A stretch of 64,000 nt of DNA from UBA7239 sp035430165 (GTDB taxonomy: Bacteria > Pseudomonadota > Gammaproteobacteria > Pseudomonadales > UBA7239), in the NCBI GenBank assembly GCA_035430165.1, contig DAOMGE010000001.1, forward strand, positions 62,001 through 126,000. The letters are read 5' to 3'. The notes under the pieces are model-generated. The model did no database searches, had not been told where the DNA came from, and saw only the letters and a program-made list of their open reading frames with translations. The position numbers and the translations under genes are program-made. Position 1 is the first letter of the stretch. Each line of letters begins with the position of its first letter. Of this stretch, positions 1 to 8,883 are shown in pieces.

Positions 1-783
1 TTCATCCAGCGTGTAGTGACCCGGTGTTTCTTCTGTCTGCTGCTTGAGGCGAGGCATCAAGGCGTTGATACGCTTGTAAACGGCAGAACTGTTTTCAGCG
101 GCACCCGAAATAATCAATGGGGTACGGGCTTCATCAATCAGGATGGAATCTACTTCGTCGACAATCGCGAAAAACAACCGGCGCTGCACCTTGTCTTCCA
201 CAGACAATGCCATGTTGTCACGCAAGTAATCAAACCCGTATTCATTATTGGTGCCGTAAGTAATATCTTGCTGGTAGGCAATTCTTTTTTCATCAGGCGA
301 TTGCTGGGAAAGAATCACACCAACCGTCATACCCAGTTTTTCATAAACCGGGCGCATCCAGTTGGCGTCACGGCTGGCAAGATAATCGTTCACCGTCACA
401 ACGTGAACCCCTTCACCCGCCAGCGCATTGAGGTATACCGGCAGTGTCGCCACCAGTGTCTTACCCTCACCTGTGCGCATTTCAGCTATCTTTCCTGAAT
501 GCAACACCATGCCGCCGATTAACTGGACATCGAAGTGCCGCAGACCGAGTGTTCGCTTGGCGGCCTCGCGTACCGATGCAAAGGCTTCCGGCAACAACTG
601 GTCAAGCGTCCCCCCTTTTTTCAGGCGCTCCCGGAACTCGGTTGTCTTGGCGGCAAGCTGCTCATCCGTCAGCGCCTGCCACTGTGGCTCAAGTGCATTA
701 ACTTGCGCCACAACCTTACCCAGACGCTTGAGCTCCCTTTCATTTTTGCTGCCAAAGATTTTCTTTAGGACATTGCCGATCAT
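1..783 (-). CDS. secA: SecA preprotein translocase ATPase, N-terminal part (runs off left edge)
   Basis: This is the motor ATPase that pushes unfolded preproteins through SecYEG at the inner membrane. About 261 residues are visible, from an ATG whose first base is 783; the rest lies beyond the left edge. The N terminus (MIGNVLKKIFGSKNEREL) is typical of SecA. The Walker A segment MRTGEGKT and the DEVD box of nucleotide-binding domain 1 are both present, as are the GTNNEYGFDYLRDNM and DEARTPLIISG blocks characteristic of the family. No frame break is seen. It is divergent from the secreted repeat protein that begins at 1025, and the 241 bp between them must hold both promoters; I found no convincing site there. 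Identification is from sequence motifs and is near certain. Confidence 0.97.
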   Translation of the reverse strand, partial: MIGNVLKKIFGSKNERELKRLGKVVAQVNALEPQWQALTDEQLAAKTTEFRERLKKGGTLDQLLPEAFASVREAAKRTLGLRHFDVQLIGGMVLHSGKIAEMRTGEGKTLVATLPVYLNALAGEGVHVVTVNDYLASRDANWMRPVYEKLGMTVGVILSQQSPDEKRIAYQQDITYGTNNEYGFDYLRDNMALSVEDKVQRRLFFAIVDEVDSILIDEARTPLIISGAAENSSAVYKRINALMPRLKQQTEETPGHYTLDE

Positions 784-1024
784 GATCAACCCGGATCTCG
801 CCATAGCGATGCTTTAAATAAAGCCGCGATGATAGCGGTAGCTGACCTGAAAAGCAGCGGCTAGCGCTCTTTTATTGCCCCATAGTGAGCAGACTACGGC
901 CTGATGGATTGATGTCTTCAGCTTGTACACCAAGACCCAACACGCTAGACTGGCCAAAGGCATGAACTGGTTGGACAGCACATTATGTGGCCGCGTCCGG
1001 TTCTTCTTAATGGAGATTCTTACA

Positions 1025-1825
1025 ATGAAAAAATACGTCCTTGCCCTTTTTTGCCTGATGGCACTGGCTGGCCTGGCAGGCAATGCATCAGCCGGCAATG
1101 TTGTTTACATGGCACTTACGCCAGCGCAAGCAGCGGCTGAGGCGGCAGCGGCGGATCCAGCCCACGCCCCGGCGATCGCAGCGCAGGCTGCATTGGCACA
1201 CCCGGATCAAGCTGTCGATATTCTTAAAGCTATTCTGGCTGTGTGTCCTGATCGCTCAAAAATGAGCAGCGATCCGGCCAGCAAGCTCGCTTTCGCAAAA
1301 GCCACCATGGCCATCCTCAATGCCATGGTAGCGGCAGTACCCGAAAAGAAAGACGAACTGCTCGCTGCAGCCAGCGGCTCCAGTGCCGATGGCTATGATG
1401 CAAGCTTGCTGAGCTCCACTGCAGCCGCAGAAGCTGCGGCAAATGCGGCGGCAGACCCGAACCATGCTGCGGAAATCGCTGCCCAGGCAGCATCAGATAA
1501 TCCGGATCAAGCCGTAGAAATCATGAACGCTGTATTGGCATTAACACCACCCCCAACGCAGGGTGATGCAGCCAGTGAAACCGCATTTACCAATGCTACG
1601 ATGTCCATAGTCAATGCAGTGATAGCTGTGGTACCTGACCAGACCAATGCTATTGTCGCGGTGGTCAGCAACTCCAGTGCGGGGGGCTATGATGCAAATG
1701 CCCTCAGCCTGACCTCATCCAACACCGGTGATGGCAGTGGACAGAACGGCAACAACCTGCTTGCCAACAATGCTTCCTCAAGCAGTTCAAGCTCAGCCGG
1801 CAGCGGTGGTACTGTGTCACCCTGA
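1025..1825 (+). CDS. Secreted alanine-rich protein with two tandem ~98-residue repeats
   Basis: I do not recognise the family. The 266-residue product starts at an ATG preceded by GGAG. It has a clean Sec signal peptide (MKKYVLALFCLMALAGLAGNASA, cut likely after residue 23). The mature part is an internal duplication: residues ~33-130 and ~132-228 align, with IAAQAA at 51 and 151, PDQAV at 60 and 160, and GYDA at 123 and 221. Each repeat is very rich in Ala and predicted-helical. The end (residues ~232-266) is a low-complexity Gly/Asn/Ser tail with a run of seven Ser. One Cys, in repeat 1 only. An open frame continues upstream to 923, but the extra residues would bury the signal peptide. A strong terminator follows. 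It is probably a periplasmic or surface protein of unknown role. Confidence 0.8.
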   Translation: MKKYVLALFCLMALAGLAGNASAGNVVYMALTPAQAAAEAAAADPAHAPAIAAQAALAHPDQAVDILKAILAVCPDRSKMSSDPASKLAFAKATMAILNAMVAAVPEKKDELLAAASGSSADGYDASLLSSTAAAEAAANAAADPNHAAEIAAQAASDNPDQAVEIMNAVLALTPPPTQGDAASETAFTNATMSIVNAVIAVVPDQTNAIVAVVSNSSAGGYDANALSLTSSNTGDGSGQNGNNLLANNASSSSSSSAGSGGTVSP

Positions 1826-1842
1826 ACCATATGGAATCCTGA

Positions 1843-1871
1843 AAAATCCCGGCATTGCCGGGATTTTTTTT
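1843..1871 (+). terminator. Rho-independent terminator after the Ala-rich repeat gene
   Basis: A stem AATCCCGG / CCGGGATT around a CATTG-type loop is followed by eight T. It lies about 18 bp after the stop codon of the repeat protein and isolates that gene as a single transcription unit. Confidence 0.88.
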
Positions 1872-1965
1872 GTGTCCCGCAAACCGTCGCACAAGGACAA
1901 GCTCATAATGCACGGCATACCTGATTACTGCAAAATGCCTGTTCGACAAACAAGATGGGTATAGC

Positions 1966-3456
1966 GTGAGCACATCCCGACACTGGTCCAGATACGTCTT
2001 CCTGGCTTACATCGCCATGCTTGTCTGGCTACCCATGCCACTGGCATCCAGGCCACTGTGGGCTGTTGCCTCACTGAACATCGGCGTCGCGTGCCTCAGT
2101 CTGGCGACCCTGCTTGGCTGCTGGCGCACCAGCCACCCACTCCCACCTGCTTGCAAGCTGGCCTGGCCCGCCCTGCTGGCCATTGTGTTGTTTTGTGGCT
2201 GGCTAACACTGCAAAATCTGGCGGGATATACCATCAACGCCTTCCGCAGCCACCAGCAATGGCTGCTTTCGATCACTTATCTGCAGGCGTTTTTTCTGAC
2301 CTTGATACTGGTCGATACCCGGGATCGGCTGCGCCTGTTGTTGCTGGTGATCGTCGGTGGCGGCGTGTTCCAGGCCTTGTACGGCGGCCTGATGACCTTA
2401 TCTGGTGTTGAAAAAATCTGGTGGCTCGACAAACTCGACCACCGCAATGTCGCCACCGGCACCTTCACCAATCGCAACCAGCTGGCCAACTACCTGGTCA
2501 TGTGCCTGTCGGCGGGTTGCGGATTGCTGATTGCCGGACAACGCAGCCAGAAAATCAGTAACTGGCGACAATTCCTGCGCATGACTGTGGACTGGCTGCT
2601 GAGCGGCTCCGGTTGGCTGCGCCTGTTGCTGGCTGCCATCGTGATTGGCATCGTGCTGACGCACTCACGTATGGGCAATGCCAGTCTGTTTATCAGCCTC
2701 ACCGCCACCGGTGTGCTCTGGCTGACCCGTACAGGAAAATCCCGTAAACGTGCAATGATTCTGATTGGCAGCCTGTTACTGATAGATACGATGATCGTAG
2801 GCACCTGGTTCGGTCTCGATCGCGTCGTCGAGCGACTGCAGTCGACCCGCGCGGATAACACTGCCCAGTGGATTGCAGGCAATGACACTGAAGGCCTGCC
2901 CGCCAGCAGCAAGCACAACACGGATATCGCTAACAGCAATCAGGAACAACCAGAACAGCCCTCTCCGGAAATACACACCAGCCACGACAACGAATTACGC
3001 GACAGCGCATTGCCCGACCTGCTGAAAATGGCAAGGGAACACTACCTGACCGGTATTGGCCTCGGCAATTTCAGCACCGGCTTCACACAATACAAGACGA
3101 TCAAGACAGAGCAATTTTTCAACGAAGCACATTTTGACTGGCTGCAATTCCTGATTGAAACAGGCTTGCCCGGTATCGGGCTGCTAGGGTTTTTCGTCGC
3201 CTACTGCACAATTCACGGCTTCAAAGCCTTGTTGTTTTGCCGTTCACGCTTACTACAGGGCACCGGCTTTGCCGTCACCATGACCGTTATCGCCGGGCTG
3301 TTACACGCCTGGGTTGAGTACAACCTGCAAGTACCGGCAACGGCCCTGCTCTTCATCGTGATACTGGCAACCGGCATGATTGCCCGCTCCCTGCCAGACC
3401 AGAAAATCAACCATCCGGAGCCAGCCGACAAGTCCGGCATACCGCTATCGCCCTGA
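1966..3456 (+). CDS. O-antigen ligase / Wzy-C family polytopic membrane protein
   Basis: A 496-residue inner-membrane protein with about a dozen hydrophobic segments. Two features point to the WaaL/Wzy_C family: the segment LTHSRMGN (residues ~230-237), resembling the conserved HSR block, and a large periplasmic loop. That loop ends in GIGLGNFSTGF followed by EAHFDWLQFLIETGLPG, the usual Wzy_C signature. Members transfer or polymerise lipid-linked glycans at the periplasmic face. The loop, residues ~285-350, is charged and rich in Gln/Asn/Ser. The start is GTG at 1966 with a weak ribosome site. It is alone on its strand, with no lipopolysaccharide operon next to it, so whether it ligates O antigen, another glycan, or glycosylates protein cannot be told from the sequence. 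Confidence 0.75.
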   Translation: MSTSRHWSRYVFLAYIAMLVWLPMPLASRPLWAVASLNIGVACLSLATLLGCWRTSHPLPPACKLAWPALLAIVLFCGWLTLQNLAGYTINAFRSHQQWLLSITYLQAFFLTLILVDTRDRLRLLLLVIVGGGVFQALYGGLMTLSGVEKIWWLDKLDHRNVATGTFTNRNQLANYLVMCLSAGCGLLIAGQRSQKISNWRQFLRMTVDWLLSGSGWLRLLLAAIVIGIVLTHSRMGNASLFISLTATGVLWLTRTGKSRKRAMILIGSLLLIDTMIVGTWFGLDRVVERLQSTRADNTAQWIAGNDTEGLPASSKHNTDIANSNQEQPEQPSPEIHTSHDNELRDSALPDLLKMAREHYLTGIGLGNFSTGFTQYKTIKTEQFFNEAHFDWLQFLIETGLPGIGLLGFFVAYCTIHGFKALLFCRSRLLQGTGFAVTMTVIAGLLHAWVEYNLQVPATALLFIVILATGMIARSLPDQKINHPEPADKSGIPLSP

Positions 3457-3526
3457 ACTTCTGCGGCGTTGCAGCATCCAAGGGCTATACTGTGCCGTGT
3501 TCGTTTGACCCAATCGGAGATTCACA

Positions 3527-3991
3527 ATGAGACGCTTACTGCCCTGCATCCTTGCCTGTTTTTATCTGGCTGCCTGCGCCAATAAACTGACCGGTGATGT
3601 CTATTCACGTGACGATGCCCGCCAGCAGATGCAGGTGAACTACGGCACGGTGACCTCTGTGCGCCCGGTTGTCATCGAAGGTAATCGCGACGGCTTCCTG
3701 GGACAGGCTGGCGGCGCGGTGATTGGCGGTATCGCCGGCAATGCACTCGGAGGCGGCCACGGCCGCAGCCTGACCACTGCCGTGGGCGCAATCGGTGGCG
3801 CTGTTGCCGGCAGTGCCGTACAGGAAAAAGCGACGCGTGCGCAGGCACTGGAAATTGTTGTGCGGCGTGACAATGGCGAAGAAATACTCGTCACACAGGA
3901 GGTGAAAAGCCTGGATGAATTTTACAAGGGCCAACGCGTGCGCCTGAGTATCGGTGGCGGCAACACACGCGTCGCACCCGCCAATAACTGA
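3527..3991 (+). CDS. Outer-membrane glycine-zipper lipoprotein (SlyB/Pcp-like)
   Basis: A 154-residue lipoprotein with lipobox LAAC (Cys17). Residues ~58-105 form a glycine zipper (GQAGGAVIGGIAGNALGGG, then TTAVGAIGGAVAGS), the signature of the SlyB/Pcp outer-membrane lipoprotein family (17 kDa surface antigen-like). The C-terminal domain (EIVVRRDNGEEILVTQ) resembles the small beta-rich domain of SlyB. The ATG is preceded by GGAG. These lipoproteins contribute to envelope integrity. The gene is followed 20 bp later by cca, so they may be co-transcribed. Family assignment is firm; precise role is inferred. Confidence 0.85.
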   Translation: MRRLLPCILACFYLAACANKLTGDVYSRDDARQQMQVNYGTVTSVRPVVIEGNRDGFLGQAGGAVIGGIAGNALGGGHGRSLTTAVGAIGGAVAGSAVQEKATRAQALEIVVRRDNGEEILVTQEVKSLDEFYKGQRVRLSIGGGNTRVAPANN

Positions 3992-4011
3992 AGCATCAAC
4001 ACACGATCATC

Positions 4012-5253
4012 ATGCAGGTCTATCTTGTCGGTGGAGCAGTGCGGGACGCACTGCTCGGCTGGCCCATCTTGGAACGAGACTGGCTGGTCACCGGAGCCAC
4101 ACCTGATGACATGCTGGCACAAGGCTTCAAACCTGTAGGCAAGGATTTCCCGGTGTTCCTGCATCCGGAAACCGGCGAAGAATATGCCCTCGCACGCACC
4201 GAAAGAAAAAATGGTCGCGGCTACCACGGTTTTACATTTCATACCGATCCCGAAGTCACGGTTGAGCAGGACGTATTGCGACGCGACCTGACCATCAATG
4301 CGCTGGTGCAGGATGCCGCCGGCAACATCGTCGATTATTGCAACGGCCAACACGACCTCGAACAGAAAATCCTGCGTCACGTATCACCGGCATTTGCAGA
4401 AGATCCGGTTCGCATCTTGCGCGTGGCGCGCTTTGCAGCACGCTATCATCACCTGGGTTTCCGCATTGCCGATGAAACACTGCAATTGATGCAGGACATG
4501 GTAAAAGCCGGAGAAGTGGATGCCCTGGTCACTGAAAGAATCTGGCAAGAGTGCGAACGTGCGCTAGGTGAAAAAAACCCGCACATTTTTTTTGATGTGT
4601 TACGACGCTGTGGCGCGCTCGCTGTCATTTTTCCGGAGGTAGACGCACTGTTTGGCATACCGCAGCCTGCGCAATACCATCCGGAAATTGATACCGGCTT
4701 GCATACCCTGATGGTTGTCGAGCAATGCAGCCTGCTCACTACTGATAAAACGGCAAGATTTGCTGCGCTCTGCCACGATCTCGGCAAAGCCCTGACACCC
4801 GTCACCACACTGCCACGCCATATCGGTCACGAACAGAAAAGTGAAAAACCGGTACGGGCATTATGCGCACGACTCGGCGTACCCAATGAATATCGCGATC
4901 TGGCCGTACGCGTTGCGGTCTATCACACCCACTGCCACCGCGCGCTCGAATTGCGCGCTTCGACCCTTGTCGATCTTTTCCATGACATGGATCTTTTTCG
5001 CCGTCCACAACGACTGGAACCCTTCCTGATGGCCTGCGAAGCTGATGCACGCGGCCGTACCGGTTTTGAATCCATGGATTACAAACCGACTGCTTTTCTG
5101 CGATCTGCATGGTCATTATGCAGCGCCGTAGAAAGCGCCACGATTGATAGCACACGTTTTACTGGCAAGGCATTTGGCGACGAGCTGCGGAGATTGCGCA
5201 TTGCAGCCATCGAGCCTCTTGCCCAGCCTGGCCGGAAGGAAACACATACATGA
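4012..5253 (+). CDS. cca: CCA-adding tRNA nucleotidyltransferase with HD domain
   Basis: Adds or repairs the 3' CCA end of tRNAs. At 413 residues it matches the long gammaproteobacterial form with an HD phosphohydrolase domain (FAALCHDLGKA, residues ~245). The nucleotidyltransferase head shows GGAVRD (7-12), the RRDLTINAL block and EDPVRILRVARFAARY. Unusually, the metal-binding DxD motif of the family (DRDW in E. coli) reads ERDW here: the codon for residue 21 is GAA. The second carboxylate, Asp23, is kept. Glu could still bind metal, but this is a substitution of a catalytic residue. The stop codon overlaps the next gene's ATG (ATGA), so the two are translationally coupled. A second class II nucleotidyltransferase, pcnB, is encoded at 38062. 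Confidence 0.95.
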   Translation: MQVYLVGGAVRDALLGWPILERDWLVTGATPDDMLAQGFKPVGKDFPVFLHPETGEEYALARTERKNGRGYHGFTFHTDPEVTVEQDVLRRDLTINALVQDAAGNIVDYCNGQHDLEQKILRHVSPAFAEDPVRILRVARFAARYHHLGFRIADETLQLMQDMVKAGEVDALVTERIWQECERALGEKNPHIFFDVLRRCGALAVIFPEVDALFGIPQPAQYHPEIDTGLHTLMVVEQCSLLTTDKTARFAALCHDLGKALTPVTTLPRHIGHEQKSEKPVRALCARLGVPNEYRDLAVRVAVYHTHCHRALELRASTLVDLFHDMDLFRRPQRLEPFLMACEADARGRTGFESMDYKPTAFLRSAWSLCSAVESATIDSTRFTGKAFGDELRRLRIAAIEPLAQPGRKETHT

Positions 5254-6011
5254 ATCATGTCGAAACGGGATCGTTGGCACCGGTAGCACTCATCACGGGT
5301 GGCGCACAACGCATAGGCGCCAGCATCGCACGCACCCTGCACACTGCTGGCTACAACATTGTCATCCACTACCGGCATTCGCAAACCAGTGCGCAATCGT
5401 TGATCGTGGAACTCAACACACTTCGGGCAGATACGGCGATTTGCTTGCAAGCGGATTTGCTGGATAACACAGCCATTGCACAACTGGTGCAACACGCCAT
5501 TGCCCGCTGGGGACGGATTGATGCACTGATCAACAATGCATCCGGTTTTTACTCGACACCGCTTGCGAAAGCCACGGAGCAGCAGTGGGATGAGCTGCTG
5601 GGCAGCAACGCCAAGGCGCCATTTTTTCTTGCACAGGCACTTGCGAAAACCCTGTCGGAAAATAACGGTGCAATCATTAATATTGCCGATATTTACGCCG
5701 ACAAACCGCTGGGTGAACACAGTATTTACTGCATCGCGAAAGCTGCGAATGTGATGCTGACCAAATCACTGGCAAGAGACATGGCACCGCATGTGCGTGT
5801 CAATGGCATCGCGCCAGGTGCAATCCTGTGGCCAAACCAGGGTGGCGCCAATGACACCACTGCACAACAGACACTGCTGGAAAAAATTCCGCTTGCCCGC
5901 ACCGGAACACCACAGGATATTGCACAGGCAATCCTGTTTTTATTGCGTGACGCGCCCTATATGACTGGACAAGTGATAACAATCGATGGCGGCAGGACAA
6001 TCAACACCTGA
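5250..6011 (+). CDS. FolM-like pteridine reductase (SDR family)
   Basis: A short-chain dehydrogenase of 253 residues. The cofactor motif reads TGGAQRIG, the TGxxxRxG form found in pteridine reductases (PTR1/FolM) rather than the classical TGxxxGxG. RHSQTS after the second strand suggests NADPH use. The catalytic region has an Asp at the usual Ser position (NIADIYAD) and YCIAK (YxxxK), again as in pteridine reductases. The probable role is reduction of dihydromonapterin or dihydrofolate in the cytoplasm. It is coupled to cca by a 4-bp overlap and converges on moeB with an 11-bp 3' overlap. Confidence is good for the subfamily and moderate for the substrate. Confidence 0.85.
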   Translation: MNHVETGSLAPVALITGGAQRIGASIARTLHTAGYNIVIHYRHSQTSAQSLIVELNTLRADTAICLQADLLDNTAIAQLVQHAIARWGRIDALINNASGFYSTPLAKATEQQWDELLGSNAKAPFFLAQALAKTLSENNGAIINIADIYADKPLGEHSIYCIAKAANVMLTKSLARDMAPHVRVNGIAPGAILWPNQGGANDTTAQQTLLEKIPLARTGTPQDIAQAILFLLRDAPYMTGQVITIDGGRTINT

Positions 6012-6804
6012 TTCCGTCAGATAGTGCACCGCATACTGCGCAAGACGGATCTTTATGCAATGTCAATTTGCGCCACTCCATGGTGCCAACGTCGATGACC
6101 ATCAGGTATCCATCCATACTTTCACCATAACCTGACAAAATTTTCAGCGCCTCTGCTGCCTGCATGGCACCGATGATGCCCACCAGCGGTGCAAACACAC
6201 CACTTTCACTACAGGTCAGGTTTTCATCATCGTCCTGCTCGCCATACAAACAGGCATAGCACGGACTATTTATGTGAAGATTGAAAACAGCAAGCTGTCC
6301 CGCGTTGCGTATCGCCGCCCCGGATACCAGGGGACGACGGTGCATGACACAGGCGCGATTGATTGCAAGTCGCGCGTGGAAATTGTCGGTGCAATCGAGA
6401 ACCACATCGGCCATTGCCACTTGCTCCTGCAAGGCTTCCTGCTGCAAACGCCTTACCATGGGCTCGACAAAAATATGCGGATTGATTGCCTGCATGCTAT
6501 CCGCGAGTGATGACACTTTTGTACGGCCAATATCGGCAGTCGTGTGCGCCAGCTGTCGCTGCAGATTACTCGCATCCACGGTATCGTCATCAACAATCAC
6601 AATATGGCCAACACCGCTGGCTGCAAGATACAAGGCAGCCGGACATCCCAGGCCACCCGCACCGACAACCAGCGCACGCGCACGCTGCAAACGCTCCTGC
6701 CCTTCAATCCCGAAATCCTGCAAGAGGATGTGGCGGCTGTAACGCAATAATTCTTCGTCAGTCATTTCTTGCATGGCGGAGGGATGCAACTCTGTGTCAC
6801 TCAT
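6001..6804 (-). CDS. moeB: MoeB/ThiF-type adenylyltransferase
   Basis: E1-like enzyme that adenylates the C terminus of a sulfur-carrier protein (MoaD in molybdopterin synthesis, possibly ThiS). The 267-residue product has the MoeB N terminus (LLRYSRHILLQDFGIEGQE), the nucleotide loop GAGGLGCPA, NLQRQ, and DCTDNF. There are two CxxC pairs for structural zinc (CYAC and CAVC). TCSESGV carries a candidate catalytic Cys. It has no rhodanese extension. Its start overlaps the prmC stop by 4 bp (ATGA), placing it third in prfA-prmC-moeB, an order common in gammaproteobacteria. Confidence 0.9.
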   Translation of the reverse strand: MSDTELHPSAMQEMTDEELLRYSRHILLQDFGIEGQERLQRARALVVGAGGLGCPAALYLAASGVGHIVIVDDDTVDASNLQRQLAHTTADIGRTKVSSLADSMQAINPHIFVEPMVRRLQQEALQEQVAMADVVLDCTDNFHARLAINRACVMHRRPLVSGAAIRNAGQLAVFNLHINSPCYACLYGEQDDDENLTCSESGVFAPLVGIIGAMQAAEALKILSGYGESMDGYLMVIDVGTMEWRKLTLHKDPSCAVCGALSDGIRC

Positions 6805-7664
6805 GGTTTCCTGCCTATTGTCACACGGTCATTGCCACCGAGATCGGCAAAAGTTTGCACCTCATGGTAACCGGCATCATGCAGATAGATTCGCAAATCG
6901 CCCGCCTGCTGGAAACCATGCTCAAGCAACAGCCATCCGTCACTGCATAAATATTTTTTTGCCTCACGCGCGATAGTGAACAGATCCGCATAACCGCGAT
7001 CGGCAGCAACCAGGGCTGTATGCGGTTCATAGCGCAAATCACCTAGCGCAAGATGCGGATCACCTGCATCAATGTAGGGCGGATTGCTGACAATCATGTC
7101 GAAGCACATGGCTTGCACAGATGTCACAGCAGGCACGGCCGAGAACCAGTCACTCCGGTAAATATTCACATTGGCAATGCCAAGCTGGCGCGCATTCCAT
7201 TGTGCGAGGGCGACCGCATCTTCCTGCACGTCAACCGCATCAATCTGCCATTGCGGATTTTCAACCGCCAGCGCCAGCGCAATCGCGCCAGAACCTGTGC
7301 CAAGGTCAAGCACACGCGCACTCTCACGCTTGCACAAAGCCAATGCGGTTTCGACAAGTATTTCCGTGTCATGACGCGGTATCAGCGTACTTTCGTTCAC
7401 AGCCAGTAACAACGACCAGAATTCGCGACGCCCGATAATATAGGCAACCGGCTCACCGGCGTGGCGACGTTCCAGATAGTGCCTGAACAAATCCGCTTCC
7501 GTTTCGCCCAGTTTTTTTTCACCGTGTGCATACAGATACGTTCGCTCGCACTCAAGCACAGCGCACAACAGGATTTCTGCATCCCTGCGTGCATCTTCAC
7601 AGGTCTCTTGCAAATAACGCGCTGCAACCGCAAGATTTTCAGCGATGCTGTGATGCGCTTTCAT
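6801..7664 (-). CDS. prmC: PrmC, release-factor glutamine methyltransferase
   Basis: Methylates the Gln of the GGQ motif in RF1 and RF2 using S-adenosylmethionine, which raises termination efficiency. The 287-residue length is normal. The N-terminal helical domain is followed by the Rossmann methyltransferase fold with LDLGTGSGAIALAL (~119-132) and the catalytic NPPY at 194-197. It lies 17 bp after prfA, its substrate gene, and is coupled to moeB by a 4-bp overlap. Confidence 0.96.
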   Translation of the reverse strand: MKAHHSIAENLAVAARYLQETCEDARRDAEILLCAVLECERTYLYAHGEKKLGETEADLFRHYLERRHAGEPVAYIIGRREFWSLLLAVNESTLIPRHDTEILVETALALCKRESARVLDLGTGSGAIALALAVENPQWQIDAVDVQEDAVALAQWNARQLGIANVNIYRSDWFSAVPAVTSVQAMCFDMIVSNPPYIDAGDPHLALGDLRYEPHTALVAADRGYADLFTIAREAKKYLCSDGWLLLEHGFQQAGDLRIYLHDAGYHEVQTFADLGGNDRVTIGRKP

Positions 7665-7681
7665 AACGTATCCGTGACCGA

Positions 7682-8767
7682 TTATTCATGACCGAGTGCG
7701 GCCAGCAGATCTGCCTGATGCTCATTCACCAGTGGCTGTATAACGGCATCCACGCCACCGGCAAGGATATCTTCCAGGGAATACAGCGTCAGATTGATGC
7801 GATGATCAGTCACCCGACCTTGCGGATAGTTGTAGGTGCGGATGCGTTCCGAGCGATCCCCACTGCCAACCAGGCTGCGGCGCTCACTGGCCTGCTGTTG
7901 CTGTTGCTGTTCCAGCGCACTGTTGTAGAGTTTTGATGCCAGCAGTGACATCGCCTTCGAGCGATTCTTGTGCTGGCTTCGTTCATCCTGGCACTCAACC
8001 ACAATGCCGGTCGGGATGTGGGTGATGCGGATAGCCGAGTCGGTCTTGTTGACGTGCTGGCCGCCAGCACCGGAGGCACGATAGGTATCTATCTTCAGGT
8101 CATTCTTGTCGATATCCACCGCTTCCACTTCATCGAGCTCGGGCATGATGGCGACTGTGCATGCCGACGTATGGATGCGTCCCTGTGCTTCTGTTTCCGG
8201 TACGCGCTGCACGCGATGCGCGCCCGACTCGAACTTGAGGCGTGAATAAACATCGTTGCCTGTGATGCGGGCAATAATTTCCTTGTAACCGCCGTGCTCA
8301 CCTGGCCGTTCACTCACAATTTCAACACGCCAGCCACGCTGGTCTGCATAACGGCAATACATACGAAACAAGTCGCCGGCGAAAATTGCGGCCTCATCCC
8401 CGCCTGTCCCTGCACGTACTTCAAGAAAAATATTGCGTCCGTCATTGCGATCCTTCGGCAACAGCAACTGCTGCAACTCAAGTTCCCTGGCATCACGCGC
8501 TGCCTCGCTGGCGGTGATTTCTTCCTGCGCCAGTGCTTTCATCTCGGCATCATTCTCACCGAGCATCTGGCGAGCGCTTTCAATGTCCTGCAATATTTTT
8601 CCGTACGCGTTAAAACAGGTGACCACAGGCTCCAGCTCGGAAAACTCACGCGAATAATCCCGGAATTTTTCCTGGTTGGCGATGACGCCGGCATCCCCCA
8701 GCAAGGCCGCCAACTCTTCATGACGCTGTACCAGTCCCTGCAGTTTTTGCAATATGGAGTCTTTCAT
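7682..8767 (-). CDS. prfA: Peptide chain release factor 1
   Basis: Recognises UAA and UAG and releases the finished chain on the ribosome. It has 361 residues, the family's usual length. The GGQ catalytic motif occurs in GAGGQHVNKTDSA, followed by the TGIVVECQDERSQ segment. The codon-recognition PxT tripeptide reads PET (HRVQRVPETEAQGRIHTS), a variant also seen in RF1 of other Pseudomonadota. The first gene of prfA-prmC-moeB. In many gammaproteobacteria hemA lies directly upstream; here an opposite-strand glycosyltransferase gene intervenes. Confidence 0.97.
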   Translation of the reverse strand: MKDSILQKLQGLVQRHEELAALLGDAGVIANQEKFRDYSREFSELEPVVTCFNAYGKILQDIESARQMLGENDAEMKALAQEEITASEAARDARELELQQLLLPKDRNDGRNIFLEVRAGTGGDEAAIFAGDLFRMYCRYADQRGWRVEIVSERPGEHGGYKEIIARITGNDVYSRLKFESGAHRVQRVPETEAQGRIHTSACTVAIMPELDEVEAVDIDKNDLKIDTYRASGAGGQHVNKTDSAIRITHIPTGIVVECQDERSQHKNRSKAMSLLASKLYNSALEQQQQQQASERRSLVGSGDRSERIRTYNYPQGRVTDHRINLTLYSLEDILAGGVDAVIQPLVNEHQADLLAALGHE

Positions 8768-8883
8768 CGGGCCGTAAATTCTACCGTTATCGTGAGAAAT
8801 GCCATCCCTGTCGATTGTAGCTTAAAAAGCCGCCATCTTCTGCCGGATGACTGACAGGCGCCGATCACACATTCTGTGGAATA

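Noticed and set aside
923..951. Candidate sigma-70 promoter TTGTAC-17-TAGACT upstream of the Ala-rich gene
   Set aside because: Spacing is right but the -35 box matches at only 3 of 6 positions, so it could be chance. No better element was found in the 241-bp intergenic region.
8175..8220. PET instead of PAT/PVT in the RF1 codon-recognition motif
   Set aside because: PET also occurs in other proteobacterial RF1 sequences as I recall them. GGQ is intact and the length is normal, so it is not unusual.
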